Assembly (NCBI GenBank): GCA_027729785.1
Contig: JAQCDY010000006.1
Span: 1-33,529, forward strand
DNA from: Actinomycetota bacterium
GTDB taxonomy: Bacteria; Actinomycetota; Acidimicrobiia; Acidimicrobiales; Ilumatobacteraceae
DNA length: 33,529 nucleotides
Direction: 5' to 3'
The first letter of the stretch is position 1, and each line of letters begins with the position of its first letter. A model generated the notes under the pieces. The model searched no databases, was not told the DNA's origin, and worked only from the letters and a program-made list of their open reading frames with translations. This document shows, piece by piece, positions 9,970 to 18,267 of this stretch. Both the position numbers and the translations under genes were made by a program.

Positions 9970-11031
9970 ATGGGCGATATCTCTTCTCATAAAGGGATAA
10001 GCGCCGACTATTTGTCGTCGGCTATCGCGCACATCTCGGGCGCCTCAAATTTGCGAATCGAATCAATTTCGGCGATCGGCACAGGTCAGATGGCCGAAAG
10101 TTACCGAGTTAAGTTTACCCGCGATTCAGCCTCAAAAATAGAAAGTGTCGTCGTCAAGGTGCCGTCGCAAAACGAAAATAGTCGCGGCGCATCACGCGCA
10201 ACTCGGTGTTATGAACTTGAGACTAGTTTTTACGCGAACCTGCGTGAGCAAGTCGATGTTGACACACCGCGGTGTTTTCATGTTTGGTATGACGCGCCAA
10301 CCGACGACTTTGTGCTCGTGCTTGAAGACATTGTCGGCTCTACTCAAGGCGATCAGATTTCTGGGGCGACAATCGAGCAAGCCGAGGCATCAATCGCTCA
10401 ACTAGTCAAGTTGCATTCACCGTTATGGGGGTCGTCAAAGATAAATGAAGTGAATTGGCTGCCCAAACACTCGGTCAATACCGCGATCGGCACCAGTCAA
10501 CTTTTGCAGGCGATGTTTCCGAGTTTTGCCGACCGTTTTTCTGATTTAGTCGATCCTGAGATTCTTTCTCTCGGTGCGCGACTTGTATCAAATATCGAGC
10601 GCTATTACGCGGCGTTTCCGAGTGTGCTGACGATTGCACACCGCGATTTTCGGTTGGACAATTTGTTGTTCACGCATAGTGTCAACGACGTCATCGTCAA
10701 AGTTGTCGACTGGCAGACCGTCGGGGCGATGCCTGGGGCCAGCGACTTGGGGTACTTCATCGGTGCAAGCTTTACAGTCGAGGACCGACGCAACTACGAG
10801 CAGAATTTGGTGAAAAGTTATTGCCGAGATCTCAATGCTCGACAGATCGGTGTGTCGTTCAATGACATCTGGGCTCAATACCGTCTGTTTGGCACCTCTG
10901 GCTACATAATGACTATCGTCGCATCGGTGCTTGTTAAACAAACTGATCGGGGTGATGCGATGTTCGCCGCGATGGCCAATCGCCATGGGCAACAAATGAT
11001 CGACATGGAAACTGAAAAACTCTTCGTCTAG
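9970..11031 (+). CDS. Phosphotransferase family protein (APH / ecdysteroid-kinase-like fold)
   Basis: ORF 9967..11031; VLVLEDIVGSTQGDQ, LTIAHRDFRLDNLLF (HxDxxxxN catalytic loop), VVDWQTVGAMPGASDLGYF. Confidence 0.8.
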   Translation: MGDISSHKGISADYLSSAIAHISGASNLRIESISAIGTGQMAESYRVKFTRDSASKIESVVVKVPSQNENSRGASRATRCYELETSFYANLREQVDVDTPRCFHVWYDAPTDDFVLVLEDIVGSTQGDQISGATIEQAEASIAQLVKLHSPLWGSSKINEVNWLPKHSVNTAIGTSQLLQAMFPSFADRFSDLVDPEILSLGARLVSNIERYYAAFPSVLTIAHRDFRLDNLLFTHSVNDVIVKVVDWQTVGAMPGASDLGYFIGASFTVEDRRNYEQNLVKSYCRDLNARQIGVSFNDIWAQYRLFGTSGYIMTIVASVLVKQTDRGDAMFAAMANRHGQQMIDMETEKLFV

Positions 11032-11049
11032 AAAGGTGAGCAAATAGGC

Positions 11050-12081
11050 ATGGCAAAATTCACCGCACTTGACGAAAGATTCGCTCATCAGATACCTGAG
11101 CCATTCCCGAATGTTGTGCACTATCACCAAGACTGGCGCGAAAGTTTGTTTTTCATCATGCACCAGCGCGATGAACCTGGTGATGTATTGATTTTGACGC
11201 TTGCGCATTTCGCGGCTCGCCAAGAAATGGATTCATTGCAACTTGGGCGTGTTGGAGATTCGTCGATCATGGCTCGACATCTGCGTAAAGTTGATGGCGA
11301 TCAAGATGATTTTCGCGTCGGGCCAATCACAATTGATATAGCCGAACCACTCAAGAAGATTCGCCTTGTAGCTGCGCCAAGCGACCAAACTCCGGTGAGT
11401 TTTGACATCACATTTGCCGCGCGCACAGCGCCATATCAATTGCGCCGCGGCACGATGAAAGCCAAGCATGAAATTATTTGGGATCAGTCGCACATGTTTC
11501 AAAGTGGCACTTACAACGGTTCGTACACGCATAAAGGCAAGACATTTCGAATAGATAATTGGTGGGGTCAGCGTGATCACTCGTGGGGCGTTAGGTCGCA
11601 TGCACGCTGCCCGTTATGGATGTGGATGCCGATTCAACTCGAAGAGGGCATGCTCAGCGTCTGGCATTGGGAGTACCCGAATGGTGCCCGCGTTTACACT
11701 GATGGCTGTTTCGCTCCGGCTGATGGCAGTGAGCCAATACCGGTGATCGACTTTCAACATGATCTGCACTGGCTCAATAATTCTGGCCAACCAATTTCTT
11801 ACGAAAAGTTCGGGGATGACGTAACAGGATTAGGCGGAACAGTTGCCTTCACTTTGCAGGGTGGTCGCAAGATTTCAGTCGAAGCGTCTGGCCGTTGGGC
11901 TCAGCGTTACAGCGCGATCGCCAATCGTGCCGACAATGTTCTGGGTGGCGGATTGAGCGAAATGCAGGTCAAAACTTCAGACGGCGCAACTGGTACCGCG
12001 ATCTTTGAAATCACCGGCCAGCATCACTACAAATACTTTCCGGTTGCTCGTGGCGCCAACTTTCCGCCCGACGGCAATTAA
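11050..12081 (+). CDS. Uncharacterised protein, DUF7064/AttH-lipocalin-like
   Basis: Long intact ORF 19 bp after the phosphotransferase; motifs NWWGQRDHSWGVRSH and LSVWHWEYPNGARVYTDG resemble lipocalin-like DUF706x proteins. Family name from memory. Confidence 0.55.
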   Translation: MAKFTALDERFAHQIPEPFPNVVHYHQDWRESLFFIMHQRDEPGDVLILTLAHFAARQEMDSLQLGRVGDSSIMARHLRKVDGDQDDFRVGPITIDIAEPLKKIRLVAAPSDQTPVSFDITFAARTAPYQLRRGTMKAKHEIIWDQSHMFQSGTYNGSYTHKGKTFRIDNWWGQRDHSWGVRSHARCPLWMWMPIQLEEGMLSVWHWEYPNGARVYTDGCFAPADGSEPIPVIDFQHDLHWLNNSGQPISYEKFGDDVTGLGGTVAFTLQGGRKISVEASGRWAQRYSAIANRADNVLGGGLSEMQVKTSDGATGTAIFEITGQHHYKYFPVARGANFPPDGN

Positions 12082-12154
12082 CCCGCTTAAGACCTAATAG
12101 ATGCGTTGCCTTTTTCGATCGGCTCTGCGATCGTCGAGCCATAACTCGCACTCT

Positions 12155-13261
12155 CTACGGACGTATCTCGTAAAACGCGTTGATCGCGTGATCAACATCA
12201 AGTTTGCGAAATCGCGTAAAGCCCGCAGATTTTGCCATTTGCTCGGCGGTGTTTGCTGAAAGTCCAAGGGTGCCTATTCCAGCGCCATTTGGTGCAGACA
12301 TCGATGAAGACAAGCAAACCATCAGACTTACCCCATACAACAGTGCCGCCATCGGGTTCTGAGTCGCATTCATCGTAAATGTGTCATGAGCCTTGATATC
12401 AACCAGTAGCCAGGTGCCGTTGTCAGATATCGCACTGCGAATCGCCTGCATCATTTGCAATGGATGTGTCATGTCGTGGATGCAATCGAATGTTGTGACC
12501 AAGTCAACGCTGTTGTTCGTCGGTATTGGCTGGTCGCGAGGATCGGCGAAAGAAACATTGGTGAGTTTCGAGCGGTCCAGTCGCTCGGCCGCACGGGCAA
12601 GGGCATATTTACTGATTTCATAACCGGTGAAGTTGCTTTTCGAAAACGCCTTGCCCATCAACAACAGCGCACCACCAGTACCGCAACCAACGTCGGCTAT
12701 TTTTGCGCCTTTAGTGAGAACATCGACGACTCCATCCAGTTTTGGCAGAACTTTGGATAGCAAATTCGCATTGGTCCACGGTTCAAAATTGCGCTCCATG
12801 CCGATCGCACCCTCTACGCCGCGACTGTCGTAATTTTGACCGATGCCAGTGCGAAAACTTTCCGGCAAGTCGTCAAGAAGCTGCATGGTTTGTCGCAGGC
12901 TGTGAAACATTCCAAGACCAAAAGCCGGATGATCCTCAGACGCAAGGACGACCATCTGCTCAGGAGACAAAAAGAATTTGTCGTCTTGAACTGTCGGGGG
13001 ATCAGACGGTTCGTTTTCGGTTGAGATCAATTTCGCAGCCGCTTGGTTATATGCCCACTCGCGAACCCATCGCTCATTGAGCTGAGTCAGATGTGCAAGT
13101 TGCATTGTTGTCAGCGGCGCCGTTGCGCTGGCCATGGCGCGGTACAGACCCAGGCGATCTCCGAGATGCACCAAAGCCGAAGTGAATGCACCTTCAAGTT
13201 TGGTGAAGAGTATGAACTGAAAAAGTTGTAATTTACTTGGGTCAATGTCCGCCACTACCAA
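12155..13261 (-). CDS. SAM-dependent class I methyltransferase with N-terminal winged-helix region (Rv2258c-like)
   Basis: KIADVGCGTGGALLLMGKAF (motif I), LVTTFDCIHDMTHP, N-terminal LTQLNERWVREWAYN helix-turn-helix-like region. Confidence 0.75.
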   Translation of the reverse strand: MVVADIDPSKLQLFQFILFTKLEGAFTSALVHLGDRLGLYRAMASATAPLTTMQLAHLTQLNERWVREWAYNQAAAKLISTENEPSDPPTVQDDKFFLSPEQMVVLASEDHPAFGLGMFHSLRQTMQLLDDLPESFRTGIGQNYDSRGVEGAIGMERNFEPWTNANLLSKVLPKLDGVVDVLTKGAKIADVGCGTGGALLLMGKAFSKSNFTGYEISKYALARAAERLDRSKLTNVSFADPRDQPIPTNNSVDLVTTFDCIHDMTHPLQMMQAIRSAISDNGTWLLVDIKAHDTFTMNATQNPMAALLYGVSLMVCLSSSMSAPNGAGIGTLGLSANTAEQMAKSAGFTRFRKLDVDHAINAFYEIRP

Positions 13262-13276
13262 ACACTAATGACTGTT

Positions 13277-13304
13277 AATCAGACCTATCAACTTGCGTCT
13301 GATT
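13277..13304 (-). terminator. Hairpin between lexA and the methyltransferase gene
   Basis: Perfect 8-bp arms AATCAGAC (13277-13284) / GTCTGATT (13297-13304), 12-nt loop, 15 bp downstream of the lexA stop; no U-tract. Confidence 0.4.
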
Positions 13305-13318
13305 TGTGAGACGTAGTT

Positions 13319-13999
13319 TTAGAGTCGGCGCAAAACGGTGACGAGTTTGCCGTAGATCACGACTTCGTCGCTGTCGAACACCATTGGCTTCATCGACGAA
13401 TTAGATGGCGTCAAAGTGATGCGGTTGCCGCTGCGCGAAAATGTTTTGATCGTCGCTTCGTCACCAGAAATACCCGCGATCACAACATCGCCGTTGGTGG
13501 CGGTCGACTGTGAGTTGCAGACAACAAAGTCACCGTTCAAAATGCCGGCGTCAATCATCGACTCGCCACGCACGCGCAACATGAATAGTTCGCCGTCGCC
13601 AGTGAAGTCCATTGGCAATGGCACGAGTTCTTCGACATTTTCTTGGGCCAAAACATTGACGCCAGCGGCGACATCGCCAACCAGTGGCACATGTTTCGTG
13701 GGGCGGTGCTCCATGGCGACACCACTTGAGGCTTCGTAGCGCACTTCGATCGCGCGGGGCTTTGTCGGGTCGCGGCGCAAGTATCCAAGTTTTTGAAGCG
13801 CGGCCAAGTGGTTGTGCACTGTGGCTGACGAACTCAGACCGACTGCTTCACCGATCTCACGCACCGATGGTGGGTAACCCCGTTCACGCATATTGGCGAC
13901 GATGAAGTCAAGGATGCCTCGCTGGCGCTCGGTAAGTGTGCTGGCTTTGGCTCGGGCGGCCGAGATTGGGGTCGGGTCTGTGTTTGGGCTCATATCCAT
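13319..13999 (-). CDS. lexA: SOS repressor LexA
   Basis: ORF 13319..14047; likely ATG at 13999 (MDMSPNTDPT...). LTERQRGILDFIVANMRERGYPPSVREIGEAVGLSSSATVHNHL, GDVAAGVN cleavage region, FMLRVRGESMIDAGILNGDFVV. Confidence 0.95.
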   Translation of the reverse strand: MDMSPNTDPTPISAARAKASTLTERQRGILDFIVANMRERGYPPSVREIGEAVGLSSSATVHNHLAALQKLGYLRRDPTKPRAIEVRYEASSGVAMEHRPTKHVPLVGDVAAGVNVLAQENVEELVPLPMDFTGDGELFMLRVRGESMIDAGILNGDFVVCNSQSTATNGDVVIAGISGDEATIKTFSRSGNRITLTPSNSSMKPMVFDSDEVVIYGKLVTVLRRL

Positions 14000-14001
14000 A
14001 G

Positions 14002-14084
14002 CGTACGCCCGTTCGCCCCCAAAGTCAAACACCTGTTCGGAGAACAAATGTTCGTTTTATGGTTGTACTACGAACACCCGTTCG
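14002..14084. promoter_or_regulatory. Divergent lexA / LysM-gene control region with one perfect and three one-mismatch LexA boxes
   Basis: CGTACGCCCGTTCG (14002-14015), CAAACACCTGTTCG (14026-14039), AGAACAAATGTTCG (14041-14054), CGAACACCCGTTCG (14071-14084), compared with CGAAC-N4-GTTCG. Confidence 0.8.
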
Positions 14085-14091
14085 CTATGGT
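14063..14091 (+). promoter_or_regulatory. Promoter TTGTAC-N17-TATGGT of the LysM gene, spacer occupied by the perfect SOS box
   Basis: -35 14063-14068, -10 14086-14091, LexA box 14071-14084 in the spacer, the same architecture as recA. Confidence 0.6.
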
Positions 14092-14140
14092 GAAAGCAGG
14101 CGAAATTAGCCCCAAAAACCACCCCGAAAGAGGCACCGAT

Positions 14141-14473
14141 ATGGCAATAGCAATCAATAACTTCCCGATATCAGCAGTTAGCCATCGCAACATGGCACCG
14201 GTTTACCGTCGACGCCGAGCGGTGGTTTCACTGGCTTTGGCTGTTTTGGCCGTAACCGTGAGTTTTGCGATGCTCGATGGCTCGGCGACAGCCGACAGGC
14301 CGACCGCCGAAAAATTGGCTACGCCAAAATTCGTTATCGCTGAATCTGGCGACACATTGTGGGCGATCGCGCAACGCATCGCGCCGTCTAGCAACATCAC
14401 CCAAGTGGTTGACCAGTTGGTTCTAATGAATGGCGACCAGATCACACCGGGGCAACTCGTTCGCATTCCATAA
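14141..14473 (+). CDS. LysM-domain membrane/secreted protein; candidate SOS-induced cell-division inhibitor (YneA/ChiZ/DivS-type)
   Basis: ORF 14048..14473; ATG at 14141 with SD GAAAGAGG. N-terminal hydrophobic segment AVVSLALAVLAVTVSFAML, C-terminal LysM FVIAESGDTLWAIAQRIAPSSNITQVVDQLVLMNGDQITPGQLVRIP. Divergent from lexA. Confidence 0.75.
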   Translation: MAIAINNFPISAVSHRNMAPVYRRRRAVVSLALAVLAVTVSFAMLDGSATADRPTAEKLATPKFVIAESGDTLWAIAQRIAPSSNITQVVDQLVLMNGDQITPGQLVRIP

Positions 14474-14529
14474 CCCAGCGTTTCTTTCAAACCGAAGCCT
14501 GTTTTTATAAAGTGGTTAATCTTGTTTGG

Positions 14530-14988
14530 GTGAGATGCGTTAGTTGTCAATGTGAAGACACCAAGGTAATTGACTCGCGCGTCTCAGAAGAGGGCAGTTC
14601 AATCCGCCGCCGCCGTTCGTGTTTGAAGTGCGGCTACCGGTTTACGACCTATGAGCGTCTCGAAGAAGTGCCTCTGTACGTTGTCAAACGAACCGGCGAC
14701 AAAGAACTATTCGATCGGGCAAAAATTATTCGTGGCTTGCAATCGGCGGCCAAAGGTCGACCAGTCGAAGACTCGGTTCTAATCGAAATTGCCGAGCGGG
14801 TCGAAGACGATATGCGACTAACGGGTGATGATGTGACGAGCAATCAAGTCGGCCACGCAGTGCTCAGTTTGCTGCGCAGCATCGATGAGGTAACTTACAT
14901 GCGTTTTGCCAGCGTCTATAAAAACTTCGATGCCGCCGCAGACTTCAAGCGTGAACTCGCGCTACTCGAAAAAGAATTACGCAAATAG
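14530..14988 (+). CDS. nrdR: Transcriptional repressor NrdR
   Basis: GTG start; MRCVSCQCEDTKVIDSRVSEEGSSIRRRRSCLKCGYRFTTYERLEEVPLYVVKRTGDKELFDRAKIIRGL (zinc ribbon plus ATP-cone). Confidence 0.95.
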   Translation: MRCVSCQCEDTKVIDSRVSEEGSSIRRRRSCLKCGYRFTTYERLEEVPLYVVKRTGDKELFDRAKIIRGLQSAAKGRPVEDSVLIEIAERVEDDMRLTGDDVTSNQVGHAVLSLLRSIDEVTYMRFASVYKNFDAAADFKRELALLEKELRK

Positions 14989-15020
14989 TTCGTTTTTGCA
15001 GATCCAGATTTGTTGTAAAT

Positions 15021-15722
15021 CTAGGTTTGACGCAAGTAGCGAATAAACATATAACCGTCCTCTTCTAAAATATGTGCGACTTCGTAGTCGCTGTGCAACG
15101 GTGGTGCACCATTGGCGAGTCGCGGACTGTCAGCGCCCGTGACCATTGGGCTGATCGTCAAATTGATTTCATCCACAAGATTGGCAGCGAACATCGACGC
15201 GTTAAGTAGTGCACCACCCTCAAGTTGAATGAACGAGCCAGGCAGTTGACTCATTGCTGCGGGCAAATCAACACTGCCTTTGCCTGCACGAATGATGTCA
15301 AGTTTGAACTCGGTTTCGGGTGCTTTTGTATCTTCGGGCATGATCAAAAAGCCTGAGCCACTTTTAAAAAGGTTCGTGTTTAGGTCCATTTTTCCGGTGC
15401 GTGTTACCACGCCAACTCGCAGGCCTTTTTTGGAGGGTGATTCATACATCTGTTCGCGTATCGTGCCAGCGCCGACGACAATCGTGTCGGCAGCCGAGCG
15501 CAAGGCGATTATTACATCTCTATCTGCCGGGTTTGAGAGCAAAGTTGATCTGCCTTCGACGACCGTTGAGCCGTCGATGCTCATCACCATGCAAAGACCA
15601 ATAGATGGTCGGCCAGTTGAGTGGCGAGCACGGGGTACTCCATAAATTTGGCGCACATTTACGGCGTCGCTTGCAGTGGGCAGTAACTGGCGCACGACGG
15701 TCAGCCTATTGGGGTGGGGCAA
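15021..15722 (-). CDS. RibD C-terminal/dihydrofolate-reductase-like pyrimidine reductase family protein
   Basis: PSIGLCMVMSIDGSTVVEGRSTLLSNPADRDVIIALRSAADTIVVGAGTIREQMYE, LEGGALLNASMFAANLVDEINLTISPMVTG. Start codon uncertain (TTG at 15722 in the ORF track). Confidence 0.8.
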   Translation of the reverse strand: MPHPNRLTVVRQLLPTASDAVNVRQIYGVPRARHSTGRPSIGLCMVMSIDGSTVVEGRSTLLSNPADRDVIIALRSAADTIVVGAGTIREQMYESPSKKGLRVGVVTRTGKMDLNTNLFKSGSGFLIMPEDTKAPETEFKLDIIRAGKGSVDLPAAMSQLPGSFIQLEGGALLNASMFAANLVDEINLTISPMVTGADSPRLANGAPPLHSDYEVAHILEEDGYMFIRYLRQT

Positions 15723-15764
15723 TCAGTAATTGGTTGGGCGGTTGCTTTGGGGCAAGATAGAAGT

Positions 15765-18020
15765 GTGTCTATTGACCGCATTGCGTTTCGAACCTGCCCG
15801 CTATGCGAGGCGGGTTGTGGTTTGGCGATCACCGTGAAAGACAATCAAGTGACGCACATTCGTGGCGACATGGAAGATGTTTTTTCGAAGGGTTTTATCT
15901 GTCCGAAGGGCAGCACGCTCAAACAACTGCACGATGACCCCGATCGGCTATTGACCCCGATGATCAAGCGCGACGGCGTGCATGTTCAAGCGACATGGGC
16001 CGAGGCGTGGAGTGTTGTCGACGCCGGGCTGAATCGCGTGATCAAAAATTTTGGTCGCGAGTCGATCGGCACATATTTGGGCAACCCGGGTGCGCACAAT
16101 TTGTCGGCGCTGACTTTTAATCGAGTGTTGTTGCAAGCAATCGGCTCGCGACAAAGATTTAGTGCATCGACGGTCGACCAGATTCCCAAACAGGTCTCAT
16201 CAGGTTTGATGTTCGGCTCGGCGAGCTCTGTACCGGTGCCCGACTTGGATCGCACGAAATATTTGTTGATTCTCGGTGCGAATCCTTATGAGTCGAACGG
16301 CAGTCTGTGCACGGCGCCAGATTTTCCAGGGCGCATCGAAGCAATGCAAGCCCGTGGTGGCAAACTCGTCGTGGTCGACCCGCGTAAGAGTCGAACCGCA
16401 GAGCAAGCCGATGAGTGGCTGGCGATTCGTCCGGGCACCGATGCATTGTTGCTGGCCGCGATCGCTCACACGCTCGCTAGTGATGGTTTGCAAGTTCTCG
16501 ATGAGCGGCTTGGCACTTATCTGAACGGTCTTGACGAAGTTGTCGTGGCTTTGGCACCGTTTAGCGCCGCTGGCGTTGCTGTCGCGACTGGCATTGACGA
16601 GCAAACCATATTGCGTCTGGCCCGAGAATTGCGTGACGCAAGTTGTTCGGCCGTCTACGGTCGAATCGGCACTTGCACCACGGCGTTTGGCACCACGGCG
16701 TCGTGGCTTGTAGATCTCGTCAATGTGTTTACGGGCAATCTCGACCGCGTCGGTGGGGCGATGTTTCCGTTGCCAGTGGCTGGCAGTGGCAATACCCATG
16801 GCGAACCTGGCAAGGGCAAAGGTTTTCGCATCGGTCGTGGCTATTCGCGCGTCAGCAAGCACCCCGAGGCACTTGGCGAATATCCAGCGGCGGCAATGGC
16901 CGAAGAAATTGAGACCCCAGGCAAAGGTCAGATTCGAGCCATGGTGGTCGTTGGTGGCAACCCGATTTTGTCGACACCCAACAGTTTGCGACTCGCAAAA
17001 TCATTCGCCGATCTTGATTTTATGGTCAGCGTTGATTTGTATCTGAATGAAACTTCGAAGTTTGCAGACGTGATTTTGCCACCACCTTCGCAGTTGCAAC
17101 GCAGTCACTACGACTTGGCTCTTTTGACTTTTGCCGTGCGAAATGTCGCCAACTACAGCGAGTCGGTGTTGCCGCGTTCGCCAGACATGCCCGACGAATG
17201 GGAAATTCTCGCAAAACTTTCGGCGATCGCCACAGGTCAAGGGGCTGACGCAGAAGTTTCGGCAGTGGATGATCTCGCCCTCTCTGGGGTCGTCAACAGC
17301 GCGATTGCAGATTCTGCATCAAATGTTTATGGTCGAGACGCTCAGCAGTTGATCGACGAACTCTCGCAATCTGGCCGTCGAGGACCTGATCGGATTCTTG
17401 ATTTTCTGTTGCGCACCGGCCCGTTCGGCGACGGCTTTGGTTCGGTGCCCGGTGGCATAACACTCGACAAGTTGATTGCTTCGCCACACGGCATTGATTT
17501 TGGCGCACTTGAGCCACGACTTCCTGAGATTCTGCGCACTCCATCTGGCAAAATAGAACTTGCACCGCCACAACTGATTGATGACCTTGCTCGACTCGCC
17601 AAACTTTTGGCGATAAAAGTTGAGCCCGATCAGTTGACTCTTGTTGGCCGTCGACATTTGCGTTCGAACAATTCGTGGATGCACAATATTCAGGTGCTCG
17701 TCAAGGGCAAAGAACGTTGCACATTACAGATGCATCCTGATGATGCATCACGACTTGGCGTTTTAGGTGATTCGAAAGTGCGCGTCACGAGTCGTGTCGG
17801 CAGTGTCGACGCACCAGTTGAAATTACAGATTTGATTCGCAGCGGTGTTGTGAGTTTGCCGCACGGTTGGGGACACTCGATGCCCGGAACTAAGACACGC
17901 GTGGCGACGTCGCGTGCGGGTGTGAACTCGAATATTTTGACCGACGAAAAAGAGATTGATCCGCTGTCGGGAAACAGCGTTCTCAACGGGATCCCCGTGA
18001 AAGTTACGCGAATTTCATAA
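15765..18020 (+). CDS. Molybdopterin-dependent oxidoreductase (MopB superfamily, 4Fe-4S binding)
   Basis: ORF 15714..18020; GTG at 15765. FRTCPLCEAGCGLAITVKDNQVTHIRGD...GFICPKG (Fe-S motif), LILGANPYESNGSL, VVVGGNPILSTPNSL, C-terminal MoCo-dinucleotide-binding region. Confidence 0.88.
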   Translation: MSIDRIAFRTCPLCEAGCGLAITVKDNQVTHIRGDMEDVFSKGFICPKGSTLKQLHDDPDRLLTPMIKRDGVHVQATWAEAWSVVDAGLNRVIKNFGRESIGTYLGNPGAHNLSALTFNRVLLQAIGSRQRFSASTVDQIPKQVSSGLMFGSASSVPVPDLDRTKYLLILGANPYESNGSLCTAPDFPGRIEAMQARGGKLVVVDPRKSRTAEQADEWLAIRPGTDALLLAAIAHTLASDGLQVLDERLGTYLNGLDEVVVALAPFSAAGVAVATGIDEQTILRLARELRDASCSAVYGRIGTCTTAFGTTASWLVDLVNVFTGNLDRVGGAMFPLPVAGSGNTHGEPGKGKGFRIGRGYSRVSKHPEALGEYPAAAMAEEIETPGKGQIRAMVVVGGNPILSTPNSLRLAKSFADLDFMVSVDLYLNETSKFADVILPPPSQLQRSHYDLALLTFAVRNVANYSESVLPRSPDMPDEWEILAKLSAIATGQGADAEVSAVDDLALSGVVNSAIADSASNVYGRDAQQLIDELSQSGRRGPDRILDFLLRTGPFGDGFGSVPGGITLDKLIASPHGIDFGALEPRLPEILRTPSGKIELAPPQLIDDLARLAKLLAIKVEPDQLTLVGRRHLRSNNSWMHNIQVLVKGKERCTLQMHPDDASRLGVLGDSKVRVTSRVGSVDAPVEITDLIRSGVVSLPHGWGHSMPGTKTRVATSRAGVNSNILTDEKEIDPLSGNSVLNGIPVKVTRIS

Positions 18021-18028
18021 CCAGCCGG

Positions 18029-18091
18029 TTACACACAAGTAATCCACAGAAGATTCCCGTAATTCACATGGCTATCCACTTCCAATCCACA
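18029..18091 (+). promoter_or_regulatory. Cluster of five DnaA-box-like 9-mers, all on one strand
   Basis: TTACACACA (18029), TAATCCACA (18040), TAATTCACA (18060), CTATCCACT (18072), CAATCCACA (18083); each 1-2 mismatches from TTATCCACA with CAC core intact; start spacings 11, 20, 12, 11 bp. Confidence 0.4.
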
Positions 18092-18163
18092 AGACCCCTT
18101 GCGTAGGCTTTGGACTGGTTTTCGAAGCCGTGAAAGGGCGCAAAATATAAGGCTTCTAAATGA

Positions 18164-18192
18164 TTGACAAAGGCAAATAACAGTGCTGTAAT
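18164..18192 (+). promoter_or_regulatory. Near-consensus sigma-70 promoter TTGACA-N17-TGTAAT (extended -10 TGC) for nrdJ
   Basis: TTGACA 18164-18169, 17-nt spacer, TGTAAT 18187-18192, TG at 18184-18185. Confidence 0.75.
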
Positions 18193-18195
18193 CTG

Positions 18196-18253
18196 AATCT
18201 ACCAGTTGTGGGCAAATCTGCAGTGGGGGGCAGTTGAGCACAACATCTTGTGG
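18196..18253. promoter_or_regulatory. Putative NrdR operator: box 2 GCACAACATCTTGTGG (18238-18253) and a weaker half-conserved box 1 (18196-18211)
   Basis: Box 2 matches 12/16 of acaCwAtATaTwgtgt from memory, including CACAA-N4-TTGTG. Box 1 AATCTACCAGTTGTGG has only the right half. Starts 42 bp apart (about 4 helical turns), just downstream of the predicted TSS. Confidence 0.5.
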
Positions 18254-18267
18254 TCTCGTCAGAGACC
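18252..18267 (+). other. Leader hairpin GGTCTC-GTCA-GAGACC in the nrdJ 5' UTR
   Basis: Perfect 6-bp stem with tetraloop. Confidence 0.5.

Noticed and set aside
12116-12140. Terminator from CGATCG-N6-CGATCG / GGCTC...GAGCC
   Set aside because: Competing short pairings and no U-tract on the appropriate side; too weak to call.
15001-15025. Bidirectional terminator AGATTT-GTTGT-AAATCT between nrdR and the RibD-like gene
   Set aside because: Only a 6-bp AT-rich stem overlapping a stop codon; insufficient evidence.
18029-18091. Chromosomal replication origin (oriC)
   Set aside because: No dnaA/dnaN/gyrB neighbourhood and no obvious AT-rich unwinding element; a promoter-linked box cluster fits better.
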